Source: Limonium bicolor (taxonomy: Eukaryota > Streptophyta > Magnoliopsida > Caryophyllales > Plumbaginaceae). Taken from it: a stretch of 64,000 nucleotides of DNA. Of the stretch, positions 34,001 through 46,100 are shown in pieces. Below the pieces are notes generated by a model that worked only from the letters and a program-made list of their open reading frames with translations, ran no database searches and was not told the origin of the DNA. Location: NCBI GenBank assembly GCA_023374045.1, contig JAIOTZ010000145.1, positions 17,809-81,808 of the forward strand, read 5' to 3'. How positions within the stretch are numbered: the stretch's first letter is position 1; every line of letters begins with the position of its first letter. The position numbers and the translations under genes were made by a program.

Positions 34001-34380
34001 TAGAGATTTACCTGAAGACGCTGAAACATAGTATCCTTCAATGATTGAGGCACTTGCTTCCAGTTGTGGTTTATGTTGCAATATGACTTCACCAAATGGC
34101 TACCGTAAGCGGTGAAGTCATTCTTCCAATTTCCATGGGGTTGGTTGAACTGATTGAAGTCCACCGGTTTTGTAGGAGGGCCCTTGTTAGCCTTCAGCCC
34201 ACGTGTTGCACCTCTCTTCTTTTGCTTCTTCGCCTCTGGTGGGACAACTGACTCCTCTTCGGTCTGCTGTGAAGGGCCAGCCTCAGTCTCGTGTACTGCT
34301 AACTGGTCCTTCTTCTTCTTTCCTCTTGTTGTGACCCGCTTACTTGGTCTATTCAGCTGTGGCTCAGGTTCTCCAGTCAA
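31060..34380 (-). pseudogene. CACTA accessory gene: TNP1-like (Ptta/En/Spm) plus Ulp1-type cysteine protease
   Basis: The minus-strand coding pieces have intron-like gaps and frame changes. The N-terminal part (34380-33946) is basic, with KRVTTRGKKKKDQ. The TNP1/Transposase_24 part follows with DPALKKDVLSAMSKQFRDHK (about 33915), QALRAQQQANAKKNLYPHHL and LGGKSIAQRVPEW (about 33600-33530), and a helical EHLRALAEMEQRI segment (about 33060). Downstream lies a C48-like peptidase domain: WVHNKAINVYEDHRFGFL (about 31980), HWSLLVLVMLK (catalytic His), FDSLG (Asp) and CPVQPGGSECGYYVMRFM (Gln and Cys, about 31340-31280). All catalytic positions remain, but a frame change around 33720-33770 suggests damage. 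Ulp1-like domains are known passengers of plant CACTA elements. Confidence 0.8.
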
Positions 34381-34557
34381 GAGAAGCGTCCAATGGGGTC
34401 ATCCATAGGGTGATCATCCACTGCAAAAAAAATAATAAAGCATTTTCATCAGATAAAGTCATAACATAAATACTATGATGCATAACAATAACAGTTAAGA
34501 TGACATTACAGTCTACATTCTACTAACAACATTACCTGACACGTACAAAAACATAAA

Positions 34558-35745
34558 TCATTTCATATTTTCTACCCAAACACCCTCATCATGGTCTGAT
34601 CGTGCGTAGAGCAAATCGTTTTCGGTATCATCAATCGAATCCGGTAATCCAGTAGGAAACAAGGATGTTTCCTCTACAGTCCCATTTTCATCGTTATCCT
34701 CATTTTCATTTTCGATTACAACCGGCCTTCTTCCTGGAAGAACAACAGACCATCTGCAGTCTTTCGGATCCTCAACATACCACACTTGTTCGCAATCCTT
34801 TCCCAGAACAAATTGATCATCATTATAACCGTGTAACCGTGAAAGATCAACCAAGGTAAGCCCTCCATCATTTTGGTACCCGCGTCGGTTGTCCACCCAC
34901 TTGCACCGGAACAACAGAAAGGAATCAATGTCATAGTCTAGTTCCCAGATGTCCTCGATGACACCATAATACCAACTAAGTTACTAACTGGTTGAGATCG
35001 GTTACCGCTGTGGTACTCAGTGGCAGCAGCTTCAATTTTTACCCCACTATTCTGGTTTATCGATTTGGCATCTTGGCGTGCAGTGTAGTATGTATACCCA
35101 CTAATATCATACCCCTCAAATGATGTAATATTAGTTTCAGGTCCGATTGCCAAACATCTGATCTCTTCGCTTACAGCTTCTGGATCTGATGATGCTAATG
35201 TCAACACATGATCTTTGAACCATTGGATAAAAACTCGGTTTTGTTCCTTTGTCAGCCAAATGTGGCCTTTCAAAGGATTTTGATGCCTTAACTCAACCAT
35301 ATGGGTTTCCAAATAGGTTCAACAACCTCAAGATGTTGTAAGACAAACAAATGTGCTTGATGAATAAGTAGACGCGAAACTTGCACGATCTTTCTACCAA
35401 TAACACCTTTACCCTTAAACCTGCCATAGTGTCGTGGTTTTGGGATACCAATAGACTCTGCCTCACTCAATAATCGGTCACAAATTCCGTGACTTCCTCA
35501 GTCACTGTTGCTTCAACAATGCTCCCCTCTGGTCGATACCTATTCTTCATTCTACTTTTCAGAATACCCATGTACCGTTCAAAAGGGTACATGTACCGTA
35601 AGTATACCGGACCACAGAACTGTATCTCTCGAACGATGTGCACAATTAGATGCACCATTATATCAAAGAAAGATGGTGGGAAATACATCTCAAGTTGACA
35701 TAATGTGACAACCACAAACATTCCAACAATGGCAGCAACCAACAA
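34558..35745 (-). pseudogene. CACTA TNP2-associated remnant (DUF4218, DUF4216)
   Basis: The upstream part (35745-35290) reads LEMYFPPSFFDIMVHLIVHI, CGPVYLRYMYPFERYMGILK and NRYRPEGSI, then ESIGIPKPRHYGRFKGKGVI, typical of DUF4218. The downstream part has GYDISGYTYYTARQD and FRCKWVDNRRGY, NDQFVLGK-like and QVWYVEDP, typical of DUF4216. Both domains normally follow the transposase core in TNP2 proteins. Frame changes near 35300 and 34960 break the reading frame, and the core domain upstream is missing. Confidence 0.85.
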
Positions 35746-38225
35746 TTAAAATAAATCAATTCTTTACTAGCTAACTGAAAACCAATTGCAAATTCAGATC
35801 ATCAAATCAACATTTTCAATTCTCCACTGTATAAGTTCAAAGTGGTTTAGAGATTAAAACAAAATCGAGAGTTAAAATACGTACTTGTTTTTTAAGGATT
35901 TATGGACAGGGGAGACTGGTGCCTGGGAGGTAGGCTTCTGTGCGGGAGATGCAGCAATACCACTTATGATATGTCTCTGCAAGGGAGCAATAAAAAATAA
36001 ATTACAAAAGAAATGCATCAACAATATGGAATGAAGCTAAATTATGTACTAGCACTTATATTTAAATACATAATTGCATTTATTAAACAAAAATAAGGTT
36101 TAGTTACTTACTTGTGCACAGAGGAGGAAAGTGCAACAGTAATGGAAGAAGGCGGGAAACAAGAGAGGTGATTCACGGACTTGAATGTAGTGAGACTGAT
36201 AAAAAAAATTAGATATGTTAGACATATACACATACATCAAAAATATTAATTACGAAGAGATTTTGAAAAAAAAAAATCGGCATGACTTTTGCATAATTTT
36301 ACCTATCCCATGCTTATTATTAAGCATTCACCAATCATTCATCAACACAAATTTCCATCACAAATCAAACTAATACCAACTTTCTTTTCCATCAAACCAA
36401 ATTTTAATAATTTGTGGAAATCAAATACAAAGTAAAAAAAAGACACAACCATGCCTATTATTAAGCATTCAACAATTATTCAACAACACAAATTTCTATC
36501 ATAAACCAAACTAATATATACCAAATTTATTCATCAAACGAAATTCCAATAATTTTGTGGAAATCAAATACAAAGTACAAAAGAGAAAAATGATAAGTTA
36601 GATTATATTACCGGTTCAAAAATGAATTGTTCTCCGCTCCGTTTTCAATCTACCATCAAATGGTAAAGAAGCTTCTTAAGTATTTATCTGTAGAGACAGA
36701 AATACGTATAGACACAAGAGAAACTCAGTAGTTGTGTTTGTTCCTATATGCAGTTAGGTTGCAAATTTACATGAGTGAAGAGAATGAAAGAATGAAGAGT
36801 TAAATTAAAAAAATTTTACCGGTTCCTAAATGAATTGTTTTCAGCCCCTCTTCTCAATCGGGCGTGCGAGACGCGTGTAGCAATACCAATATCTATAGAG
36901 GCAACGCAGACGCAAAATAAATATGAATTGAGGGCGCAAAACTATATTGCTTACAATCAGGGGTGGAGCTAGGAATTTTACATTAGGGGGGCTGGGATAT
37001 ATTTTGAATATTTTATCAGGATAGACAATGTGTGAGTGTAAGTAACTATTAATTGACTAAATGGTTGTTGTACAGTTAGTTGTATAGTAACATAGTACAT
37101 AAATCAACAAATAATTTTCACACTCAATCTAAACGACTCATAAAGATTGAACAACATTCACATCAATTAGAATAATTTTATATTAAACTTAACGACTATA
37201 CAATACTCATATATATATATGCACTACCGAATGTTTAATAGTATTTTTACCAATGAATGAAGTTGTTCATAACAACTCATAAATGATAAGATCAAACTAT
37301 AACTTACATAACAACCTAAATGTATTTTTCATGTTTAACATGTTATCCATAATTTTCAATATACCTCTTATGCATCACACTCTTGTATTAATGATAATAT
37401 AATATCATAATCAAATATGTAAATTATAAACATTATCGTTAGCTCATTCAAACAAGCACAATAAGAATTTTTTTTAGTATAACTCTAATACAATCTACAG
37501 AGAGTGGGGAACTTAGTGTCAAAGATGATAACTCATCAACTCGACTACATTGTTTATGAAGACAAGGAGAAACTCTTAATTGATTAACTTATATTACTTG
37601 TTCGAACAAGTAACTTACATTTGTGATTAGTACAAATTTTGTGCAATTAGATAAAAATATACATGCCATTTTCATTGCATAAGGAAAAATAATTTAAAGA
37701 TCCCCACCGCACTTTTACTATTAAATAAACAATACAATATTTAAAATCCTTTTCTTGAAAACAAATTTAGTTATGAAATTTTTCTGATTTATGTGTTGTT
37801 TATTTATGCAAATAACTAGCAGAGATCTCACTCACCAATGTATATTTACAATGTATATTTACTTATGAAATGTGAATTAACAAGTAATTTTAAGTGGACA
37901 AATAAGCTAACCTAACTTACTTAAACAAATATGCTCAACATGTTCACCCCTATATAAAGCATAATAAATCTAGCCCAAATAAGCTAACCTAACTATACTT
38001 AAAAGAAGGGCCAAAAACAGCAAAAAATTCACTCGGACATTTCGCAAACACCTTGTGTGCATACATAAATTTATTAGTTTAACAACCAAATCTTGAAAAA
38101 GATTTCCACACACAATAAATATCAGCATCCACAATCACAATGTGACAACAATCTATCAATTTTAACAACACATTAACAATTAATTAAACAAAACCGAAAC
38201 TTACAAGTTAGGGTTTATACTCACC
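35746..38225. other. CACTA interior without recognisable transposase
   Basis: This is AT-rich non-coding DNA where TNP2 would be expected. A GGGGTGGAGCTAGGA-type motif at about 36961 resembles the end of another small transposon, but I found no second end. Confidence 0.5.
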
Positions 38226-38400
38226 TGGCGCGTCTGTTTGCTGGGCGGGAGGGGCGGCGACGACCACCGACGCGACAACCACCGGCGGCGCGATGTCCGC
38301 GAAGGCGGGAGGAAAGGAGGAGGGCGGGCGACGGCAGTGAGGTGTGGTAGCGTCGGGGGTTTACCAAATCGCCGCGAGAACAGAGAGAAGAGGGGTTATT
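38226..38400 (-). promoter_or_regulatory. GC-rich block next to the CACTA promoter end
   Basis: A sharply GC- and CpG-rich segment (GGCGGCGACGACC, CCGGCGGCGCGATG) lies between AT-rich interior and the right subterminal repeats. En/Spm elements have a comparable GC-rich first exon beside the promoter, so this is inferred to be the transcription-start region. Confidence 0.5.
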
Positions 38401-38453
38401 ATGTTTAATGAAACCGTAATTGCGTCAAGGGCGGTGGGGGCTAATTAAACAAC

Positions 38454-38800
38454 CTATTTCGGCGGTTCTTGTTAGAAACCGCCGAAATAGGCCCTATTTA
38501 ATAATAAAAAAAATAAAAGAGACCTATTTCGGCGGTTCCTAACAAAGAACCGCCGAAATAGATGATTAATTAAAAAAAAAAAGAAAAATAGAAACACCTA
38601 TTTCGGCGGTTTCGTGTAAGGAACCGCCGAAATAGGTCTCTTTTATTTTTTTATTATTTAAATAGGGCCTATTTCAGAGGTTCATATCTAGGAACTGCTG
38701 AAATAGACCCCCTTCTTTACATACCGCATATATCTCGGCCCCCTATTTGCGGCGGTTTTTATCTACAACCGCCGAAATAGGGGCGCCGAAATAGACGTTT
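38454..38800. repeat. CACTA right subterminal hairpins
   Basis: At least four hairpins CTATTTCGGCGGTT, 8-14 nt, AACCGCCGAAATAG lie within 350 bp of the terminus, separated by A- and T-rich spacers. This is the same word as at the left end. Confidence 0.88.
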
Positions 38801-40470
38801 TTGTACTAGTGAGAATTGACCAACTGAATAACTTTTCCAGAAACACAATAACCAACCAACTAGTAGGGAGCTTTCAACAGGACCAGCCATAATTCCAAAT
38901 ACGGGGTCACCTATGGGACCCCGACAATAATTCCAGACAATCACCTATGGGACCGTCAAACAACCACCACCCTAAGTCCTTAAGTGTGCACACCCCCTAT
39001 GAAACAGCAGTAACTATAGTGATCATATAGCATAAACTGCAACATGTGTGCAGCGCAATAATAATATGAAGGAGCACCTGTGGCTCTAAAACATGATATT
39101 AATCCTGTGAAAGACTCCAAAATCCATAATCGAATCACCATAAAAATATTCCAATTTCACCATTCTCAATAAGCGGAAATTAAATCCCATTCGCAAAACC
39201 ATAATTTGAGAATAAATTATCCTTCCACAGAAACCACGTCGGAGTTACAAAACATTTTCCCTCAATTTGCAAATCATGAAACCAAGCAAACATGAGCATA
39301 GAGATTTACCTGAACAATCAACTACTCATGAGAACAACTCCAAAGAATTATTGGTGGCGCCCGTCGTCGTAATCGGGATCTAGATATGTAATGAGCAGTA
39401 ATCAGATGCTACCAATCATAACCAAATAAAGTAATACACCAACTAAATGGTAAACTTTACCCGTTGTAATTCCTAATTTGCTCCAGGGGAAGAGTTTGAC
39501 AACAGTGGCAGGAAGAGCGTGAATTCGAGAGTTCAAAGGAGAAGAAGCGAGAATATTTTAGTGGAAAGGAGAGCGTAGAATAGTCGTGTTGAGGATGAGG
39601 AGATATTGAAGAAGATCAATGATTTAAATAGAATTAGTTTGTAAAATAAAGGAAAGCTATTATTAATAAGTAACAACTTACTTTAAAGAAGAAAAGAAAA
39701 ACAATGAATAATTTTAAGGAGAGTTCTACTAATTAGTATTTAGATATTTAAGAAGTAAAAATATTTAACGTTATGGAAAACCGAAAGAAAAACGCGATCG
39801 CTAGCATTATCAGTTTAGAAATAATTTTAAATAATTTCCGATTCGAAATAATAGGAGAAAGTAATCCAGCCGTTGTAACAAGATAAGAAAGAGAGCAAAT
39901 ATGTAGAAAAGGAGTTAATATATATTTATTGTTATAAGAGGAAAATAAAAATAAGTAGAAGTGGAAATAAAACAAAATCTGGAATCTCTAACAAAAACAA
40001 TGTAATTACGTTAGAAGAAGTCTAGAATACCAACAATGAAAATATCAAGAGAAGAATAAGGGTTTGATAATTAATTAATTTTGGAGAAGCAAAACTAGAG
40101 TTGAACTCTTAAGGCTAAGGGTAATTTAACAAGAAGATGTAAAATTGGATTTGAACTCTTGAAATTAAGAATAATTAATTAAAAGGAAGTAAAGCTAGAT
40201 TTGAATTCTTAGGGTCAAATTAACATAATAAGTCCATAGAATGAAAATTAAGTATTTGAATAATAATATCGGTGGGAAAAATAAGGAATCGTATATTGAA
40301 TAATTCTTAGAGTAAAATAGGTAATCATTTATCGCCCCTGGGTCTACTATTAATCCTAAAGTCGGACTATACTTCCTTATCGCATTTATCCTAATATGAC
40401 GTTCATCCTTCTTATGACGACTATATATTATACTAATTCTAACTCAAGAATTCGTGGGTATTTCAGATCC

Positions 40471-42137
40471 CCCAGATGAACTTCAACCTCAACCGAATAA
40501 AGATCAGGATCAGAATCAGAAGAAAGAGAATAGGATATCCCAGATCGTAGGGAGATCCTCGACGTAAGCATTTAGTTCAATATCAACGGCTTTTTTCAAA
40601 AGGTGTGAATACAAATAAAAAACATCTCCAGGGGCTCTAAGTCGTGTCTTAGTCCTAATGTGGTTGATCATCCTCTCGGAACCCTTTAATCCGACTGGCA
40701 GAAGATTATAAATGGATTAGTTTTTTTTTATTTTCACTGGAGACTAGGAATATATAGGATTTCAAAAATGAAACTGACCCGTCGTAACCAAACAACCTGG
40801 AAAGAAGAAGCAATCTCCTTCCTTAGGTCTTTCAGTCCATCAAGCTAAAGCAGCACACCTCCTACCAGAAGAGGTAGGCATAAACGTATTTGCTCCAAGA
40901 AAGAATCCTAGAATTTTGTCTGTTTCCGGGGTTTGGGTCAATTGATTAATACGAGTTGATTTTCTGTTACGATAAATTGACGAAAGAATAGCTGATCTAA
41001 TAGCTGCTTCAGTGGGAATCATTACATATTTTGTTTGTGCTTAATATTTCCATTTTTTTAGAAATCATTGAAAAACGTCTTCTAAGCGTATTTTTTTATT
41101 ATTTCATTTAAAAAAGTTTGAGTTAAGAATCCACTCTTGACTATACAGGTAGCCCTTGGGGACTATTACTATTATAGGCTAGGAGACAAGGGGAAGCTAT
41201 TCCCTTGCAATAACCAAAGGTCCAAAAGTAGCAAACACTTGAGCCAAAATAGCAAGGCCTAAACGGCGAGCAAACACTCGAACTTGAAATCAAGGGATCA
41301 CTCAACAATGAACGAGCTTCAAGGAGGGAGGAAATAAGAAGGCAAGAATCATGCTTTCATAAAAGTGGCGGTTCTTATCCCCCTCTCATCGACTGAAAGA
41401 AAATGAACGGATATACTCGAAAGTTTTCGATTTATGGGAAGGTAAAGTCAAGTGAATGAAGGGTCTTCGCTTTTTGGGGCGAGAGTACTTGGTCGTTGGG
41501 CTTTCGCCCGCCCCTCAACCAATTTGGTTGTGTTAGCTCTGAGATTGGTCGTTTCATTTTGGAGGGTCAGTTGAACGAGCAACTCATGAATGCTGCAAGT
41601 GCTTACACACTTACTTCTAGTGACGTCTTGGCTTGGGAGCACTCATCCATAAACCGGTTACTGGTACAAATAACATAAATAAATGTAACCAATGTTTATT
41701 GTCAAGAAATGAATTTTATAGTGTATGTACTCCCGAAAAACATATGGTCCACGTGAGAAATTGAAAAACCAGACATGGTACGCATAATAGTAGAACTCTT
41801 TTTTATCATGTCTAGTGTTAAGATGTGTAAGCATCATGGTTATGATCTCCATCTACTATGTATTTTGTTATGTTAATGAAAGTTGACTGGTTGTTTTGAA
41901 GAAAAAAAAATTATGAATCACCATATTATTTTAGTGTATAAATATAAAATGTATAAAGATAAAATTTTACATTTTCAAAATATGTCAATGACTAATCTTG
42001 TGTAAAAAGCTTCAATATGGATAAACAACACAAAAATATTTTTTCAAATTATATTTTATACTAATATATAATAATATAATATGTATAAGATATCAGATAA
42101 ATAATCACATAAGCTACCAATCCACAACCACTTTTAC
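40471..42137. other. Intergenic, partly organelle-like
   Basis: This holds no gene I recognise. Stretches around 40540-41440 have an organelle-DNA look (for example a 60-codon minus frame at 41022 beginning MIPTEAAIRSAILSS), but I could not assign them. Bases 41660-42130 are AT-rich. Confidence 0.35.
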
Positions 42138-42145
42138 CTCGCTAC

Positions 42146-42597
42146 TAATGGTGGCCTTCGAAATCGAAAACCGGAATCGATTGGAACTAGCATCGGTCGG
42201 AACCGGTCCGGAACCGATTCGGAACCGATTCGGAACCGGAACCGTGGCCAAACGAAGCGAATACGAATACAGATCTAGGGATTCGTGACCGAACTAGGAC
42301 CGGAACCGCCTGGAACCGACCAGAACCGACCTTTGATTCAAAACCGCCAGAACCGGAACCGGTGGAACTGCCCCGGAACCGGTCAAACGTCAAAATGACG
42401 TCATTTTGGCCCTAACAACCAGAACCGGGCGGAACCGCTTCAGAACCGGCCGGAACCACTCCGGAACCAACCAGAACCGGAATTGAAATCAGAACCGCTG
42501 TGAAACCAGCCGAAACTGATTTTTTTAAGTGAATCCGAAACAAATACAACATATTTCAGAACCGGAACAGGCAGAACCAGAACCGTGATCACTGTTA
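42146..42597. mobile_element. Small hAT-like non-autonomous element, 452 bp
   Basis: The ends TAATGGTGGCC and the inverse GATCACTGTTA form imperfect terminal inverted repeats. They are flanked by an imperfect 8-bp duplication, CTCGCTAC (42138-42145) and CTCGTTGC (42598-42605), six of eight matching. The interior is crowded with CCGGAACCG-type words, as in hAT subterminal regions. No coding region is present. Confidence 0.6.
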
Positions 42598-42605
42598 CTC
42601 GTTGC

Positions 42606-42614
42606 TATAAAAAA
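42606..42614 (+). promoter_or_regulatory. TATA box of the WLM gene
   Basis: TATAAAAAA lies immediately right of the hAT-like element and about 570 bp before the start codon. The inferred transcript begins around 42635 and contains a 5' UTR intron. Confidence 0.55.
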
Positions 42615-42839
42615 CCTTCCCGCGAAAGCCACGCTCAGCCTCAATCGACCTTCCGTTACATTCAACACCGCTGATGTCAGCGCAACCGTCACTGGTAGAA
42701 CATGTTTTAATAGCACATATACTCGGACTATTCGTCCTTTGGTTTTCCCCTCTCGCAAGATTCTTATTTCATTCCTAAGATCGATATAGATATCGCTCCC
42801 GAACCTGATTTCTCTGGATCCTCGACTGCTCTTTTTCGA

Positions 42840-43165
42840 GGTATTGTACCATCTCCGAGTTTACTTGCATTTGCTCACGTATGTTATCGGTTATTAGTCT
42901 CGTGTACTGGAATTTTATAGTTCAATTTATGCCGCTAAGTCTTAAATTTATGGTTGGTTGGGATCTACGGTTTCGTGTTTGATTGAGAATTTTCTTGCTG
43001 AAATTGAAGTTCCGAAGTGAGTACTTGCGTTTTTGCCATTGGGGATTCAGTTGCTCGTAATCGTCTAGCCAAATTTGGGGGGACAAAATCTTAGGGCATT
43101 TTATTTCAGTTATTGTATAGAGTTCATGTAAGTTGTTCTTCATAAGTATCTCGCTTCTACTCTGC
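42840..43165 (+). other. 5' UTR intron of the WLM gene
   Basis: TTCGAG|GTATTG at 42839/42840 and TCTGCAG| at 43165 give a GT-AG interval with a T-rich 3' end just upstream of the start codon. This is inferred from motifs only. Confidence 0.5.
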
Positions 43166-43174
43166 AGAACTTCT

Positions 43175-46100
43175 ATGGATCAACAAGAAAGCGTCCTCGT
43201 TATTCCCGTTGTATGGCGAGGAAAGAAGTTGATGGTTGAGATTAACTCAGGAGCAAGGCTTAAGGAATTTGGGGATGAGTTGCGAAAGTTGGCCGATGTT
43301 AAACCAGATTCTCTGAAATTGATTGTCCCTCAATCATCTGATAAGGTCTCCGGGCTCCTGTCGCCTTTCTCGCATGAGCATGCACATCTAAGGTTGCAAG
43401 AGACTTCAATTCCAGAGGTATGGTTCCTTAAGCTATGTAATGGATGCGCATCTACTTTAGTTTTCTTTTGGTAGAACCGTTTGTTTTGCACTTGGGAAAC
43501 CGCTTTTGATGGGTTTGTTCCAATAGCTAGAGACTTTAGCTGCTTCCTCCCTTTACCATTGACGATTTTACATGTTTTTCAGCTTCCCGGAGGCTACTTT
43601 AACTTGCTATTAACCTGCTAAGTCGTGGAATGCAAGGAGTGAGATATATGACTGAGCAACTAACTTTCAGTTATTAGAGTTTGATATATCTGATCTGTGC
43701 CTTACAGGTAAAATCTATAAGAATGATGGGTGTTTATGAGGGGGAAGTTAGTAAAGTCTTACAAGGTGAAAAGTCAGATCTGAGGATCATCGGTTTTGAG
43801 GAAGAAGATAGAAGAATGAAGCAAAGAATGTCGTACATGCCCCTGACTTCTCTCAAGCTCCCGGATGGGCCTTATATCTTTTGCGAATTTCAAACTCTTG
43901 AACTTCCTGGAATTCAGGTAATTAAGGGTTTTTCTGGAAATCAGAATATCTGTATTATGTTCGAAGCTGAAAGCTGGATATATTTATGAGAAAACAAGGT
44001 AAAAGCATGATTGAATGTTTGTAAGTGATGTCGTATTATATTCATCTCATTATAGCTTACACATTGATTTTTCTTTTGCCAAATTGAATAGCTAAATCCA
44101 CCACCTTCTGAGGCGCTTCGGAGAATGCATAGATTAGCTGCAGACCCAGGCATTGTTGCCATCATGAAGAAGGTAGTAATGGATTCTAATTCCTTTCTAT
44201 TTACTTGCTAATAGAAGTTAGCTTCTTTCTATACTTGGTCTGATTGAAATCTGGCTGTTTGAAGCATCGTTGGAGAGTGGGAATCATGACAGAGTTGGCT
44301 CCTGTAGGTTATGTTGGTGTAAGCCCTAAATGCCTCCTTGGTTTCAACAAGGTAATTGACTTTTTAAGCAAAGTGTCTTAATATCAAATGTTCTACTTGT
44401 TTCTTTTTTGGCGGGGCAAAACTGTTCAAGTTGTTTCCTGTTCATCCTTTTCAGAACCAGGGAGAAGAAATTTCACTGCGCCTTCGAACTGATGACCTCA
44501 AAGGTTTCCGTAAATATGATAGCATCAAGAAAACCCTTCTCCATGAACTTGTAAGCTTGATACTGCATTCAGATCCTGTTTGCCACATGGAACTTTCTTA
44601 AAATAGCGCTATTTTTGCTCTTATCTTTTGAACAAGTTTTGAAACCAATCTTCTCTATCAGGCTATATATATACGGAACACGATGCTAACTTTTACGCCC
44701 TAGATAAACAGGTGATTCCTTTTGTGTTCTGGCACTACTTTCGTATCCTCCTCCCGCTTTTGGGTTAAGTGCTCTTTTGCTATCCTATTGGTCACCAAGG
44801 TTTCATCCTTCTTGTACAGCTCAACCAAGAAGCTGCTTCCTTAGATTGGACCAGATCAAGAGGTCATTCGCTGTCTAGCGTGACCTCGTCAGATAATTAT
44901 GACGTTGATAGAGAATTCGAATCCCAAAGCCCCTCGGCCCATAAACTTGGAGGAAGCACGTCAGTTGCAGCTAGTAGTGCTCGTGAAGCTTCTGTGGCTG
45001 CTGCATATGACCGTTTTACTTTAGCCAGTGACACAGAGAAAGAAGAGAAGGAGCCAGAACCAATTCAGATTAAAAATTATTCTACAGGAACAGGAGAGAA
45101 AGCCAAGATTCTTGCTAACGAAGTATATGGGTTTAACCGTGAACCTGATCTAGATTGCCACAGTCATGTTCATACTGTGCTCGAACCAGATCCTGATGAC
45201 TCTGGTGGCGAGTCTATGAAAGCAGAGCCTTATTCTTGCACCATGAGTGTAAGTAAGGTTGAACCCGGCCATGATGATACTGTGATAGACAGTGATAAGC
45301 AGAATGCCGACATCAGTGAGATATTGCACTTTGAAGCAGCAAACGAAGAACAATATGCCTATAGTAAAGATAAAGGTAATTTAGAACCCTTAGTTCCATT
45401 CCACTCTGAAATTCTCGTTTGATAAAGGCTAAAAATAAGAAGGTAATATGGTCAGGGACTTGTAATGATCTAGACACGGATGATTCCTTGACAAAGATGA
45501 AATGTTTGCCAGCTCATGGTCATAGTAGTGTAAAGAATGAGGATGAGAGGTGCGAGGTTGAGATGGTAATGGAACAAGAAGATACTCATGAGAGAAAAGT
45601 TGTGAAGGCTGAGCCAGTCGAGATTTCTTGTGTCAAGACTTATGAGCCTGATCCTGATGATCACGATGAATTACAGAGGATTCAAGATCCCGTGACAGAT
45701 TTCTGTGACCGGTTAAACAAGTCAATTAAGACACTTCATTCTGAAGTTGATCCTTCAGTGATTTCCATGGTCCTTCAAACGCTCTCCAAAATCATCAGGT
45801 ACCAAATGTCTCTAATCTTACTACCTTAGGTTGAGTTGGAGAATTGAAACATTCTCCTATGATGAATTTGTAATTTGCGTGTATATGCAACGAACAAGCA
45901 CTGGTATGTTCAGATATAATGTATATCTTATCTGTATGCTTGTTGTTGACACAGTTGCATAAATGTCTTGTAGAAATTTGCTTGAACACTCTAATGAGGT
46001 AAAATATCGAAGGCTGCGCAAGGTATACTTGTCCTGTTGGTTTAATTTTCATAGTAGATCTGTTTTCTCTTTTTCACTTGTGGATATCTCACTGATATTT

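Larger units (their letters stand above)
30403..38811 (-). mobile_element. CACTA (En/Spm-like) DNA transposon, 8.4 kb, lacking the TNP2 core
   Basis: The ends are CACTAGTAGAAAAA at 30403 and its inverse, TTTTTGTACTAGTG, at 38811, giving 14-bp terminal inverted repeats with one mismatch. Subterminal CTATTTCGGCGGTT repeats lie at both ends. Genes run on the minus strand: a DUF4218/DUF4216 remnant, then a TNP1-like plus Ulp1-like gene. The 3-bp flanks (GAT and AGA) do not match, so the usual 3-bp duplication is lost or was never there. The TNP2 (Transposase_21) catalytic region expected between 35750 and 38200 is not recognisable, so the copy is probably non-autonomous. Confidence 0.9.
29234..40465 (-). 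mobile_element. Solo LTR, Tekay-like family C, split by a CACTA element
   Basis: On the minus strand it begins TGAAATACCCACG at 40465 and ends CAGGGTGTTACA at 29234. Perfect 5-bp duplications GATCC lie at 29229-29233 and 40466-40470. Removing the CACTA element leaves about 2.8 kb of LTR. No PBS or internal region is attached, so it is a solo LTR. The CAGCGGAA block (about 30009) resembles the region near the 3' end of the other Tekay-like LTRs. Bases 38812-40465 and 29780-30402 are non-coding LTR. Confidence 0.88.

Noticed and set aside
36961..37010. Possible small transposon end (GGGGTGGAGCTAGGA motif)
   Set aside because: No matching inverted end or duplication found within the CACTA element.
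30400..38814. 3-bp target duplication for the CACTA element
   Set aside because: The flanking triplets are GAT and AGA and do not match. I kept the element on the strength of its termini and subterminal repeats.
40840..41022. 60-codon minus-strand frame beginning MIPTEAAIRSAILSS
   Set aside because: It looks organelle-like but I could not match it to a specific plastid or mitochondrial gene, so it is not annotated as a gene.
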